Counted from the first letter of the stretch, positions 49,055 through 58,280 are shown. The stretch is DNA of 64,000 nt from CAVXGU01 sp963761615 (GCA_963761615.1 CAVXGU010000003.1:2604001-2668000); one strand, 5' to 3'. Notes: a model not told the origin generated them from the letters alone. A program made the numbers and translations.

Positions 49055-49060
49055 GGGGTG

Positions 49061-49738
49061 CTAGGTGCTGGGGTGCAACTGTCCCGCTTCGAGGCGGAGC
49101 GTGCGGTCGCAGGCGGCGGCGAGGCGGGGGTTGTGCGTGGCGATGACCGACGTCAGCCCGAAGTCACGGTGCATCTCGCGGAGCAGCTCGTGCAGCGAGG
49201 CGGCCGTCGCCTCGTCCAGGTCGCCGGTCGGTTCGTCGGCCAGCAGCACCGACGGGTGCATGACGAGCGCGCGCGCCACGGCGACGCGCTGCTGTTCCCC
49301 GCCCGAGAGCGTGCCCGGGCGGTGGGTCAACCGCTCGGCCAGTCCGACGCGGGCGAGCAGCGCCTCCGCCCGCGGCCGCGCCTCGGACGGCGGAATGCGC
49401 GCGATCCGCATCGGCATCTCCACGTTCTCGAGGGCCGTGAACTCCGGCAGCAGGTGGTGGAACTGGAAGACGAAGCCGACGTGGCCGTTCCGGAAGGCGA
49501 CGAGCCGGTCGTCGCGCAGACCCGTGACGACCGTGTCGCCGATCCGCACCGTTCCCGCGTCGACGCCATCGAGCCCCCCGAGGACGTGGAGCAGGGTGCT
49601 CTTGCCGACGCCCGACGCGCCGACGATCGCGACCATCTCGCCCGCCCCGACCTCGAGGTCGAGCTGGCGCAGCACGGTCAGCGGCCTGTCGGCCGTGCGG
49701 TAGCTCTTGACGATGCCGTGGGCCTCGATGAACGCCAT
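49061..49738 (-). CDS. lolD: Lipoprotein-releasing/MacB-type ABC ATPase
   Basis: A 225-residue ATPase of the LolD/MacB class: Walker A VGASGVGKSTLLHVLGGLD, FQFHHLLPEFTALENV (Q-loop and LolD-type HLLPEF motif), signature LSGGEQQRVAVARAL and LLADEPTGDLD. It powers release of lipoproteins from the inner membrane together with the permease gene just upstream (49797-51047). The gene is downstream of the permease and followed by a hairpin. Confidence 0.92.
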   Translation of the reverse strand: MAFIEAHGIVKSYRTADRPLTVLRQLDLEVGAGEMVAIVGASGVGKSTLLHVLGGLDGVDAGTVRIGDTVVTGLRDDRLVAFRNGHVGFVFQFHHLLPEFTALENVEMPMRIARIPPSEARPRAEALLARVGLAERLTHRPGTLSGGEQQRVAVARALVMHPSVLLADEPTGDLDEATAASLHELLREMHRDFGLTSVIATHNPRLAAACDRTLRLEAGQLHPST

Positions 49739-49796
49739 GGATGTATCTGCGGCCTCAGGACCTTCCGCGTGCGTCGCGACGCCGGGCGGCCCGCAC

Positions 49797-51047
49797 CTAC
49801 TCGTATCTCAGCGCCTGCGCCGGGTCGAGGCGCGCGGCCTGGCGCGACGGATAGATCGTGGCCAGGAAGCAGACCACGAGGGCCGACACCACCACCACGG
49901 CGAAGTCGGTCGGCAGGACGCGGAACGGCACGTGCGACACCTGGTAGACCTCGGTCGACACCTTGATCACCTTGTACTTGTCGAGCACCTCGGCGAGGAT
50001 CCAGCCGCTGGTGGCGCCGACCAGCGTGCCGGCAATCCCGATGAGCAGCCCCTGCAGCATGAAAATGGCCGTCACGCTCCGGGCGCTCGCGCCCATCGTC
50101 TTCAGGATGGCGATGTCGCGATGCTTCTCCATCACGAGCAGGATGAGCGAGGCGATGATGTTGAGCGCGGCGACCATCACGATGAGGCCGATCGTCAGCG
50201 AGATGGCGATCTTCTCGAGCGACAGCGCCGAGAAGAGCGCCTGGTTCATCTGCGCCCAGTCCTCGGTCAGATACTGGCTGCCGAAGGTGGCCGTGATGTC
50301 CTTCGCGACCGCCTGCGCGTTGAAGATGTCGTCGCACCGGAGCTGGATGAGATCCGGCTCGTCCTTGTCGAACAGCCGCTCGGCCTCGTGCAGCGAGACG
50401 AAGCCGTAGGTGTTGTCGATCTCGTACAGGCCGATCGAGAAGATGCCGGCCACGCGAAAGTGGTGCGGCACGATCCGCTCCCCGGCCGGCGTGAGGGTGC
50501 CGTGCGTCGTCAGCAGCGTGACGACGTCGCCGGTCGTGACGCCGAGCGACGCGGCCAGATCCGTACCGAGGACGATGCCCGGCAGCATCTGCGCCTCGGA
50601 GGCGCCCGGCTTGTCGGACGGCGCGAGGTCGTCCAGGCTCCCGGCCTTCATCGCCGTCGAGATGTCGGTCACGCTCGGCTCGAGCGCCGGGTCCACGCCC
50701 TTGATGGTCGCGAAGGCCTGCGTCGCGCCGGTGGACGAGACGAGAGCCTTGTCGAGGATCTCCGGAGCGGCGCCGACCACGTGCGGCAGGGTCCTGAGCT
50801 TGGCGATCTCGGCGTGATAGTCGGAGATGCCGTTCTGATCCCAGACGAAGATGTGCGGGTTGGAGCCGAGGATGCGATCCCGCAGCTCCTGCTGCAGCCC
50901 CGTCATGAGCGCGAGCGCGACGACGAGCGCCATCACGCCCACCGTGACGCCGAGCGTCGAGACGAGCGAGATCACCGAGATGAACGCCTGCTTGCGCTTC
51001 GCCAGCAGGTAGCGGAGGGCGATCTGCAGCTCGTAGGGCACGGTCAT
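49797..51047 (-). CDS. Lipoprotein-releasing ABC permease (LolC/LolE family)
   Basis: A 416-residue permease: N-terminal RYLLAKRKQAFISVISLVS cytoplasmic/TM1 motif, large periplasmic domain (about 55-270) and three C-terminal TM helices. NPxGL-type permease fold with MEKHRDIAILKTMGASARSV, the cytoplasmic coupling helix. One gene rather than LolC plus LolE suggests a homodimer (LolF-like). It extracts lipoproteins for LolA with the neighbouring LolD ATPase. It begins 7 bases after the lysS stop. Confidence 0.92.
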   Translation of the reverse strand: MTVPYELQIALRYLLAKRKQAFISVISLVSTLGVTVGVMALVVALALMTGLQQELRDRILGSNPHIFVWDQNGISDYHAEIAKLRTLPHVVGAAPEILDKALVSSTGATQAFATIKGVDPALEPSVTDISTAMKAGSLDDLAPSDKPGASEAQMLPGIVLGTDLAASLGVTTGDVVTLLTTHGTLTPAGERIVPHHFRVAGIFSIGLYEIDNTYGFVSLHEAERLFDKDEPDLIQLRCDDIFNAQAVAKDITATFGSQYLTEDWAQMNQALFSALSLEKIAISLTIGLIVMVAALNIIASLILLVMEKHRDIAILKTMGASARSVTAIFMLQGLLIGIAGTLVGATSGWILAEVLDKYKVIKVSTEVYQVSHVPFRVLPTDFAVVVVSALVVCFLATIYPSRQAARLDPAQALRYE

Positions 51048-51054
51048 GTCCAGC

Positions 51055-52561
51055 CTACCCGCCCTTCTCCCGTCGCATCAGCGGAAACAGGATGACGTCC
51101 CGGATCGACGGACTGCCGGTCAGGACCATCACGAGGCGGTCGATGCCGAGGCCCTCGCCGGCGGCCGGCGGCATGCCGTACTCGAGCGCGCGGAGGTAGT
51201 CCTCGTCCATGGCGTGAGCCTCGAGGTCGCCGCCGGCGCGCTGGCGGAGCTGGGCCTCGAACCGCCGCCGCTGTTCGACCGGGTCGTTCAGCTCGCTGAA
51301 GGCGTTCGCCAGCTCGAAGCCCGCGATGTACAGCTCGAAGCGCTCGACCGTCTCCGGATCGTCGGGGCGCTGCTTGGCGAGCGGCGACACCTCGGTCGGG
51401 AAGTCGTAGACGAACGTCGGCTGGATCAGCTGGTCCTCGCACAGCGCTTCGAAGATCGCCGCGGCGATCTTGCCCGCGCCGTCGTCGGGCGTCACCTCGA
51501 CGCCGAGCGCGGAGGCGAGCGCCGATGCCCGGGCACGGTCCCGGAGCTCGCCGGGGTCGACCTCCCGGTGCAGGCGCGCGCCCGCGGCCTGGCGCGCCGC
51601 CTCGCGCAGCGACAGGCGTGCGTACGGCGGCGCCAGCGAGATCTCGTGGCCATCGAAGCTCACGCGATCCGAGCCGATCGCCCCCCACGCCACCGCGTGC
51701 ACCAGCGCCTCGGTCATCGTCATCAGCGCCCGGTAGTCCGAGTAGGCCTCGTAGAACTCCATCATCGTGAACTCGGGGTTGTGCTGCGTCGAGATCCCCT
51801 CGTTCCGGAAGTTCCGGTTGATCTCGAAGACCTTCTCGAGACCGCCGACCGTCAGACGCTTCAGGTACAGCTCCGGCGCGATCCGGAGGTACAGGTCCAT
51901 GTCGAGCGCGTTGTGGTGCGTCACGAACGGGCGCGCGATGGCCCCGCCGGCGATCGGCTGCATCATCGGCGTCTCGACCTCGAGGTAGCCCCGGTCCGTC
52001 ATGAAGGCGCGGATCGCCTGCACGACCCGGCTGCGCACCTCGAACACCCGCCTCGCCTCGGGATTCACGATCAGGTCCAGATAGCGCTGGCGGTAGCGGG
52101 TCTCGACGTCGGTGAGCCCGTGCCACTTCTCCGGCAGGGGCAGCAGGCACTTGGCCAGGAAGTGCAGCCTGGAGGCCCAGATCGTGAACTCGTTCGTCTT
52201 CGTCCGGAACAGGTGCCCCTCGATGCCGATCCAGTCCCCGAGGTCGAGGTGCGAGAAGATCTGGAAGTCGAGCGACGGCAGCGAGTCCTGCCGGACGTAC
52301 GACCTGCACCCTCGCCCGGCCGTCGGACAGGACGAGGAAGTTGGCCTTGCCGAACGAGCGCATCGCCAGGATGCGGCCGCTCGTGACGGTCTCGACGCGC
52401 TCGGCGTCCAGAGCCTCGCGGGGACGGTCGCCGTAGTCGCCCACGAGTTCGCTCACAGTGTGGCGGCGGACGAACAGCCGGGGATAGGCCTCGACGCCGA
52501 GGCCGGCGATGGCCTCGAGGTTGGCGCGGCGCTGCTGGATCTGCTCTTCCTGTGAGGTCAT
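51055..52561 (-). CDS. lysS: Lysyl-tRNA synthetase, class II (frameshifted)
   Basis: About 500 residues. The N-terminal OB-fold part starts at ATG 52561 (EEQIQQRRANLEAI, GRILAMRSFGKANFLVL). The class II core (FEVRSRVVQAIRAFMTDRGY, motif 2 FEINRNFRNEGISTQHNPEF, motif 3 GLGIDRLVMVLTGSPSIRD) is in the next frame. Removing one base at 52300 joins them as ARVQVYVRQDSLPS. The coding sequence is otherwise normal. Class II LysRS charges tRNA-Lys and is essential, so the frameshift is likely an error. The gene starts 6 bases after nusB. Confidence 0.94.
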
Positions 52562-52567
52562 GTCGAA

Positions 52568-52993
52568 TCAGTCGATCTTCTTCCGGATCGCGTCGAGCAT
52601 CCCGTTGATGAACTTCACGGCGTCCTCGGTGCTGAACGTCCGCGCCAGCTCGAGCGCCTCGTTGATCACGGCGGCCGGCGGAACCGCTCGATCGCGGAGC
52701 AGCTCGCACACCGCCATCCGCAGGATCAACCGGTCGACGATGGCCATGCGCTCGGGGCGCCAGCGCTCGCTCGTCTCCGCGATGAGGGCGTCGATCGCCG
52801 GCAGCCGCTCGACCGTGTCGCGCGCGAGGGCCGATGCGAACGTGCGCGTCTCGTCCGGCGGCGGCGTCTCGTCGGCCCACTGGAGATCGAGCACCGTCTC
52901 GATCGCCTGCTCGACCGGCACGCTGCCGACCTCGCGCTGGTAGAGGATCTGGAGGGCGGCTTCGCGCCCGCGACGCCGCGGGTCCTTCTTCAC
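52568..52993 (-). CDS. nusB: Transcription antitermination factor NusB
   Basis: A 141-residue helical protein: RRRGREAALQILYQREVG, VDRLILRMAVCELL and VINEALELARTFSTEDAVKFINGMLDAI match NusB. It binds boxA RNA with NusE in rRNA antitermination. Start is GTG 52993. It follows ribH, the usual order, and precedes lysS. Confidence 0.95.
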   Translation of the reverse strand: MKKDPRRRGREAALQILYQREVGSVPVEQAIETVLDLQWADETPPPDETRTFASALARDTVERLPAIDALIAETSERWRPERMAIVDRLILRMAVCELLRDRAVPPAAVINEALELARTFSTEDAVKFINGMLDAIRKKID

Positions 52994-53021
52994 GGGCGCA
53001 CGGGCACCCGGCCGCGGCCGT

Positions 53022-53504
53022 TCACTGCGCGATACCCCGGCGCGGCAGCTGGGCGAAGAGCGTCGCCATCTCGACGGCAGCGGTCGCCGCTTCCCAACCC
53101 TTGTTCGCGGGTCCGTCGCCCGCCCGCGCCAGCGCCTCCTCCGCCGAGTTGGTCGTCAGCACGCCGAACGCCATCGGCACGCCCGTCGCCGCAGCGGCCA
53201 CCGTCAGGCCCTCCGAAACGGCCGACGCGATGTACTCGAAGTGCGGCGTCTCGCCCCGGATCAGACAGCCCAGGCAGACCACTGCGTCGACGCGCGCGCG
53301 CTCGGCGACCTGACGCGCGGCCAGGGGAATCTCGAAGGCCCCCGGGACGCGCACGAGCGTCACGTCGGCCTCCGCCACGCCCGCCGCCGCGAGGGCGGCG
53401 CGCGCACCGGTCGCCAGCCGGTCGGTGACGAACTCGTGGTACCGCGACACCACGATCGCGACCCGCAGCCCCGAACCCGATTGTGAACCTTCAATCGTTG
53501 GCAT
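53022..53504 (-). CDS. ribH: 6,7-dimethyl-8-ribityllumazine synthase
   Basis: A 160-residue riboflavin enzyme: IVVSRYHEFVTDRLATGA, VTLVRVPGAFEIPLAA, VCLGCLIRGETPHFEYIAS and FGVLTTNSAEEALARAG are family signatures, with catalytic His in ETPHFEY. It condenses the pyrimidine and butanone phosphate precursors. ATG 53504. No other rib genes lie nearby; ribH-nusB is a common pair. Confidence 0.95.
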   Translation of the reverse strand: MPTIEGSQSGSGLRVAIVVSRYHEFVTDRLATGARAALAAAGVAEADVTLVRVPGAFEIPLAARQVAERARVDAVVCLGCLIRGETPHFEYIASAVSEGLTVAAAATGVPMAFGVLTTNSAEEALARAGDGPANKGWEAATAAVEMATLFAQLPRRGIAQ

Positions 53505-53512
53505 GAATCACT

Positions 53513-53644
53513 GGCGGCGGGGGCCGACCCTCACCGCGAACTGACGCCGATGCCTCGCCTCGGATCTCCATGTCCTCGACTCGGCATGGCCGCAGGCGCC
53601 CCGCGCTCCTCATGGGCGGCGGGGGCCGACCCTCACCGCGAACT
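53513..53644. repeat. Direct repeat pair between ribH and the enoyl-CoA hydratase gene
   Basis: A 30-base sequence is identical at 53513-53542 and 53615-53644 (offset 102), and similarity continues for about 12 more bases (gccgatgcc). The 160-base gap it fills has no ORF. A diverged relative occurs at 56959-56993. The role is unknown. Confidence 0.6.
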
Positions 53645-53664
53645 CGTGCCGATGCCCGCCTGGC

Positions 53665-54447
53665 CTACCTGCCCTCGAACCTCGGCTTTCGCTTCTCGAC
53701 AAACGCGCGCATGCCTTCCCGGCTGTCCTCGGTCGCCATTGCCAGACCGAACAGCGACGCCTCGAGGGCGCAGGCCTCCGCGAGCGGCAGGTCGAGGCCA
53801 CGTCCGACCGCCTCCAGGATGTACCCGACGGCAACGGGCGCCTGCGCAGCCAGCTTCTCCGCCAGCGCGCGGGCCTCCGCCAGCAGCCGATCGGCAGGCA
53901 CGACGTGATTGACGAGCCCGAGGCGCTCGGCGTCGGGCGCGAGGATCGGCGCGCCCGTCAGGAGCAGCTCGAGCGCGCGCGTCCGTCCGACGAGCCGCGT
54001 GAGGCGCTGTGTCCCGCCGTAACCGGGGATGATGCCGAGCGTGATCTCGGGCTGGCCCAGCCGGGCCGTATCCGCGGCCACGCGCAGCGTGCAGGCCATC
54101 GCCAGCTCGCATCCGCCGCCCAGGGCATAGCCGTTGATCGCTGCAATGACCGGCTTACCCAGGCGCTCGATCCGCTCGAACAGCGCCTGGCCGGCCAGGG
54201 CGACCTCTCGCGCCGCGGCCGGACCGAGCGCCGCCAGTTCCTTGATGTCGGCGCCGGCCACGAACGACTGGGGCCCGGCGCCGGTGACGATCGCCGCACG
54301 GACCTCGGCATCGGCGGCAATCGCCGCGAACGCCTCGCCGAGCTCGGCAATGGTCCGCGCGTTGAGCGCGTTCAGCACGGTCGGACGGTTGATCGTGACC
54401 GTCACGACGGCCCCCGCGCGTTCGACGATGAGGGTCTCGAAGGCCAT
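53665..54447 (-). CDS. Enoyl-CoA hydratase/isomerase family protein
   Basis: A 260-residue crotonase. The oxyanion loop is SFVAGADIKELAALG; the two catalytic glutamates are present in GYALGGGCELAMA and LGQPEITLGIIPGYGGTQRL. This fits the hydration step of fatty-acid beta-oxidation or a similar CoA pathway. It starts 5 bases after the stop of a two-TM small protein gene. Confidence 0.9.
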   Translation of the reverse strand: MAFETLIVERAGAVVTVTINRPTVLNALNARTIAELGEAFAAIAADAEVRAAIVTGAGPQSFVAGADIKELAALGPAAAREVALAGQALFERIERLGKPVIAAINGYALGGGCELAMACTLRVAADTARLGQPEITLGIIPGYGGTQRLTRLVGRTRALELLLTGAPILAPDAERLGLVNHVVPADRLLAEARALAEKLAAQAPVAVGYILEAVGRGLDLPLAEACALEASLFGLAMATEDSREGMRAFVEKRKPRFEGR

Positions 54448-54452
54448 GGGCG

Positions 54453-54629
54453 TCAGAGCGGGAACGGGTACATGAGCCAGCCGAGCACGATGGCGGTCAG
54501 CAGGAAGGCCCCGAAGATGATCCCGCCCAGGCGCAGCTGCTCGCGCGGGGTGTCGTGAGCCAGCACGGAGAAGACGAGCGACACGAAGAACGCAAAGACG
54601 ACGAGGAGCGTGAAGTGGCTGTGTATCAC
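54453..54629 (-). CDS. Small two-TM membrane protein
   Basis: A 58-residue protein with two hydrophobic segments (LLVVFAFFVSLVFSVLA and IIFGAFLLTAIVLGWLM) around a charged HDTPREQLRLGG loop. The GTG start (54629) overlaps the preceding DUF6677 gene stop by GTGA, and the stop lies 5 bases before the hydratase start. The coupling supports real translation. It has no recognised family. Confidence 0.68.
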   Translation of the reverse strand: MIHSHFTLLVVFAFFVSLVFSVLAHDTPREQLRLGGIIFGAFLLTAIVLGWLMYPFPL

Positions 54630-54994
54630 TTCCGCCCCATCGCGATGTCGAACGCGTCGATGACCACCAGCACGTTCAGCAGGCCGGCGACGATCAGGAA
54701 CGCGTTTCCATATTCGTACGTGACGGCGCGCACCTGGCCGGCGCCCCAGCCGAAGGCGCGCGCGAGGAAGTAGGCCACGCCGATGCCCATGTTGGCGAAC
54801 GCCTCGAGCGCCACCAGCGGATCGGACGGCATCACGGGAAAGAGGCGCCCTTCGATGGCGAGGCCGAAGGCGAACATGACCAGGAGCGCGACGAGGAAGA
54901 TCAGACCCTTCGACCGGCGCCCGAGCCACAGGTGGCCGGCGCCGGGAACGGCCCAGGCCGCCGCGCACAGGAGCACGAGGCCGCTGGTGTCCAT
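54626..54994 (-). CDS. DUF6677-family membrane protein
   Basis: A 122-residue protein with about three or four TM segments and the GAGHLWLGRRSKGLIF motif seen in DUF6677/TM2-like proteins. It ends in an ALFDIAMGRK-type tail. The function is unknown. The stop overlaps the start of the 58-residue membrane protein gene, so the two are coupled. Confidence 0.72.
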   Translation of the reverse strand: MDTSGLVLLCAAAWAVPGAGHLWLGRRSKGLIFLVALLVMFAFGLAIEGRLFPVMPSDPLVALEAFANMGIGVAYFLARAFGWGAGQVRAVTYEYGNAFLIVAGLLNVLVVIDAFDIAMGRK

Positions 54995-55083
54995 CCGCTT
55001 GACGACAGGAGCGCGCACGCCCCGGTAGTTTACCTTAGACAAATTGCGCCACGCAGGATCCGCACCGAACCGCCGGCCCGCGC

Positions 55084-56043
55084 CTAGCCGGCGTGCGCAT
55101 CCTCGGCCGCCTCGGCGATCGGACCGAAGTGCGCTTCGTAGCGCTGCTGGAACTCGCGCCACGTGTACGCGTGGCTCTGGCCGCCGAGGTGCTCGAGGGC
55201 GTAGGTCGCCGCCACGCTGCCGATCTGGGCACAGCGGTCGTAGGGCAGCCCCATCGCCAGGCCCTTCATCAGGCCGCCGCGGTACGCGTCGCCCACGCCG
55301 GTGGGGTCCACCACCCTCGTGGCCTGCACGGCCGGGACATCCTGGCGCCCTCCGCGCGTGAACACGGTCGATCCGTGCTCGCCGCGGGTGACGATCAGCG
55401 CGGAGGCGGACTCGACCAGGTCGGACTCGGCGAGGCCGGTCTTCTGGCGCAGGAGCTCGAGCTCGTAGTCGTTGCAGATCACCATCGTCGCGCCGATGGC
55501 GCCGGCCCTCAGCTCCTCCCCCGACATCCGCGCGCACTGCTGGCCGGGGTCGAAGATGTACGGAATCCCCATCGTGCGGCACTCCTCGGCGTACTGGACC
55601 ATCGCCCCGGGATCGTTGGGCGACACGATCGCCAGCCCGCAGTCCGCGATCGTGCGGAACGAGAGCATGCCGGCGTCCGCCATCGCCCCGGTGTAGAAGG
55701 ACGCAATCTGGTTGTTCGCCTCGTCGGTGCTGCAGAAGAACGAGGCGCAGAACTTCCCGTCGATCACCCGCACCTGCGACGTATCGACGCCGGCGGCTTC
55801 GAGCCAGCTCGCGTACTCGCCGAAGTCCTCGCCGGCAGTCGCCATGATGATCGGCCGCTCGCCGAGCAGCGCCAGCGTGTAGGCGATGTTCGGGGCGCAC
55901 CCTCCGCGCCGCTTGTCCATCGAGTCGACCAGGAAGCTGAGACTCACACGGTTCAGGTGGTCCGGCAGGAAGTGCTCGGTGAACTTCCCCGGAAACGACA
56001 TCAAGTAGTCGAAGGCGATCGAACCGGTCACGACAATGTTCAT
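55084..56043 (-). CDS. PfkB-family kinase, probable adenosine kinase
   Basis: A 319-residue ribokinase-fold enzyme. The N-terminus MNIVVTGSIAFDYLMSFPGK with LNRVSLSFLVDSMDKRRGG closely resembles mycobacterial adenosine kinase (Rv2202c type). Other motifs: NDYELELLRQKTGL and the catalytic DPTGVGDAYRGG. It lies next to mtnP, whose product releases adenine from methylthioadenosine, so purine salvage is consistent. A different sugar/nucleoside substrate cannot be excluded. Confidence 0.85.
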   Translation of the reverse strand: MNIVVTGSIAFDYLMSFPGKFTEHFLPDHLNRVSLSFLVDSMDKRRGGCAPNIAYTLALLGERPIIMATAGEDFGEYASWLEAAGVDTSQVRVIDGKFCASFFCSTDEANNQIASFYTGAMADAGMLSFRTIADCGLAIVSPNDPGAMVQYAEECRTMGIPYIFDPGQQCARMSGEELRAGAIGATMVICNDYELELLRQKTGLAESDLVESASALIVTRGEHGSTVFTRGGRQDVPAVQATRVVDPTGVGDAYRGGLMKGLAMGLPYDRCAQIGSVAATYALEHLGGQSHAYTWREFQQRYEAHFGPIAEAAEDAHAG

Positions 56044-56080
56044 GGAATCCCCAAATTGTGCAGCGTCCGTCCCCGGCACC

Positions 56081-56953
56081 CTACGGCATGTACTTCCCGA
56101 TGATTGGCTGCAGCGCCTTCTTCGTCGCCTCGGGGACCGCTTCCGGCCGCGTGATGATGGCCTGCGCCAGCGCGTCCTTGCAGGGGCACGTGCGCGGTCC
56201 CGAGAGGCGTCCCACGGCTTCGGCAATCGCCTTCTGGGCCGTCGAGGCGTTCTGCAGCAGGTTCGCCACGATCAGGTCGACGGTCACCGCGTCGTGATCG
56301 GGATGCCAGCAGTCGTAGTCGGTCACGAGCGCCAGCGTCGCGTAGCAGATCTCGGCCTCGCGGGCGAGCTTGGCTTCCTGCAGGTTCGTCATCCCGATGA
56401 CGTCCATGCCCCACGAGCGATACAGCCGCGACTCGGCGAGGGTCGAGAACTGGGGCCCCTCCATGTTCACGTAGGTCCCGCCGCGGTGCACGGTCGCGCC
56501 GACGGCCTCGACCGCATCCGCCGCGATGTCCGACAGCACGGCGCAGACCGGGTGCGCGAACGCGATGTGCGCCACCAGGCCGCGGCCGAAGAAGGTGCTC
56601 ACGCGCCCCTTGGTGCGATCGAAGAACTGGTCGGGCACGACGATGTCGAGCGGCTTGAGATCCTCCTTGAGGCTGCCGACCGCGCTCGCCGACAGGATCC
56701 GCTCGACGCCGAGCGTCTTGAAGCCGTAGATGTTGGCGCGGAAGTTGAGCTCCGACGGCGAGATGCGGTGGCCCTTGCCGTGGCGCGCCAGAAAGGCGAC
56801 GCGCTTGCCGCGCAGGGTCCCCGTCAGGTAGGGGCCCGACGGATCGCCGAACGGCGTCGTGACGGTCTCCTCCTTGCGATCCGTCAGCTCCGCCATGTCG
56901 TACAGCCCGCTTCCTCCGATGATTCCGATCTCGATGTTCACGGCGGTCCTCAT
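56081..56953 (-). CDS. mtnP: S-methyl-5'-thioadenosine phosphorylase
   Basis: A 290-residue phosphorylase: IGIIGGSGLYDM, phosphate-binding LARHGKGHRISPSELNFRAN, SAVGSLKEDLKP, and TYVNMEGPQFSTLAES with GMTNLQEAKLAREAEICYA. It splits MTA to adenine and methylthioribose 1-phosphate. ATG 56953 is used; GTG 56941 fits the family start also. It is followed by the kinase gene at 38 bases. Confidence 0.94.
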   Translation of the reverse strand: MRTAVNIEIGIIGGSGLYDMAELTDRKEETVTTPFGDPSGPYLTGTLRGKRVAFLARHGKGHRISPSELNFRANIYGFKTLGVERILSASAVGSLKEDLKPLDIVVPDQFFDRTKGRVSTFFGRGLVAHIAFAHPVCAVLSDIAADAVEAVGATVHRGGTYVNMEGPQFSTLAESRLYRSWGMDVIGMTNLQEAKLAREAEICYATLALVTDYDCWHPDHDAVTVDLIVANLLQNASTAQKAIAEAVGRLSGPRTCPCKDALAQAIITRPEAVPEATKKALQPIIGKYMP

Positions 56954-56962
56954 TTCTCACTG

Positions 56963-56986
56963 GCGCCGGGGCCTCACCCCCGGCGC
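56963..56986. other. Strong GC hairpin between the epimerase-MBL and mtnP genes
   Basis: A perfect 9-bp stem gcgccgggg/ccccggcgc with a 6-base loop (56972-56977) lies 9 bases from the mtnP start. In the transcript it would sit just before mtnP. There is no T tract. It belongs to the same loosely similar sequence family as the repeats at 53513-53644. Confidence 0.4.
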
Positions 56987-57005
56987 GGACTGACTCATAC
57001 GCGAT

Positions 57006-58280
57006 CTATTTGGCCGGCTCGGCCTCCACCCGAGGCGTCCCGCCGTCGTCCACGATCCGCCCGGCGGCGACGTCGGGATCGTGATCGAAGAGCACGAGCA
57101 GCCGGCGGTCGATGGCCTCGCGCACGAACGCCTTCTTGGCGGCCAGCGTCTCGACGGGATACAGGTCGTAGCCCATGATCCACGCCGCCGCCAGGTGCGC
57201 ACGCGTCGGCGCGAGATCCGCCATGTAGACCGCGCGAACGCCCTGCGACTCGATCATCACCATCTGGTGATCGCGCGTGTGCCCCCCGGTGCGGCGGACC
57301 CGCACGCCCGGCATGATCATGGCGTCGTCATCGACCAGCTGGAGCACGCCCGCCTCGGCGAGCGGCGCGAAGTTGTCGGCGCGGTAGCTCGCCTGGTTCC
57401 GCTCGTGCGGGTGTGTCGCGTCCTCCCACTCGCCCCGCCGCACGATGTACTGGGCCCGCGGGAACCTCGGCCGCAGGCGTCCGGAGGCATCCCGCCGCGT
57501 GAAGCCGCCCGAGTGGTCGAAGTGCAGGTGGGTGGCGAGCACGATGTCGATGTCCTCCGGCGCGAGGCCCGCCTCCTCGAGCGCGTGGTCGAGGTGGCGC
57601 GCGCGGTCCACGGCGTAGATGTCCTGGAACTTCGCCGTCTCCTTGTCGCCCAGGCCCGCGTCGACGATCATCGTCCTCGCCCCGCGGATGACGAGCGGGC
57701 GCATCGCCAGACGAATCCGGTTGCGGGCGTCTGGCGGCGCCGGCTTCTCCCAGAACGTCTTCGGGATCACGCCGAACATCGCCCCGCCGTCGAGGCCGAA
57801 GAAGCCGTCGTACAGCGAGAGGAGCTCGAGGTCGCCCACGGCGTAGCGGCTGACCCGCAGGGGCTCGCGGACCGGCGCGGCCCTCGGCTGCTTCAGCTCG
57901 ACCAGGACGCCGTTGGCACTGGCCGGATGGATGAACGCGACGAGCGCGCCCTCGGCGCCCTGGCGCGGCTCGTCGTCCACCAGCCGGAGCCCGCGCGCGC
58001 GAACTGCGGCGAGTGCGGCCCGGATGTCCTCGACCCGCAAGGTGACGTGGTGCAGCCCCGGCCCACGCCTCGCAACGAACCTCGCGATCGGCGAGTCGGG
58101 CGTCGTCGCCTCGAGCAGTTCCAGGCTCGACCGTCCGACGGGGACGAAGTGGGCGCGCACGCCCTGGGACGCCACTTCCTCGGGCGGCTCGACGTCCAGC
58201 CCGAGCGCGTCGCGAAAGAAGGCCAGGGATGCGGCGAGGTCGGACACCGCGATGCCGATGTGATCGAGAGTCGCCTTCAC
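57006..58280 (-). CDS. Methylmalonyl-CoA epimerase fused to a metallo-beta-lactamase fold hydrolase
   Basis: A 424-residue chain. Residues 1 to about 131 form a vicinal-oxygen-chelate epimerase (LDHIGIAVSDLAASLAFFRD, SLELLE, GLHHVTLRVEDI, GVLVELKQ), with metal ligands H7, E54, H77/78 and E128. Residues about 145-424 are an MBL-fold hydrolase with HLHFDHSGG at 251-259, GHTRDH, MADLAPT and LFDHDPD. The epimerase links to MeaB and propionyl-CoA metabolism. The MBL part may hydrolyse a CoA thioester, but this is a guess. Start is GTG 58280. Confidence 0.88.
   Translation of the reverse strand: MKATLDHIGIAVSDLAASLAFFRDALGLDVEPPEEVASQGVRAHFVPVGRSSLELLEATTPDSPIARFVARRGPGLHHVTLRVEDIRAALAAVRARGLRLVDDEPRQGAEGALVAFIHPASANGVLVELKQPRAAPVREPLRVSRYAVGDLELLSLYDGFFGLDGGAMFGVIPKTFWEKPAPPDARNRIRLAMRPLVIRGARTMIVDAGLGDKETAKFQDIYAVDRARHLDHALEEAGLAPEDIDIVLATHLHFDHSGGFTRRDASGRLRPRFPRAQYIVRRGEWEDATHPHERNQASYRADNFAPLAEAGVLQLVDDDAMIMPGVRVRRTGGHTRDHQMVMIESQGVRAVYMADLAPTRAHLAAAWIMGYDLYPVETLAAKKAFVREAIDRRLLVLFDHDPDVAAGRIVDDGGTPRVEAEPAK

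Noticed and set aside
48914..49966. 350-codon plus-strand frame after clpC
   Set aside because: Mostly antisense to lolD, which is clear, and Arg-rich without a domain.
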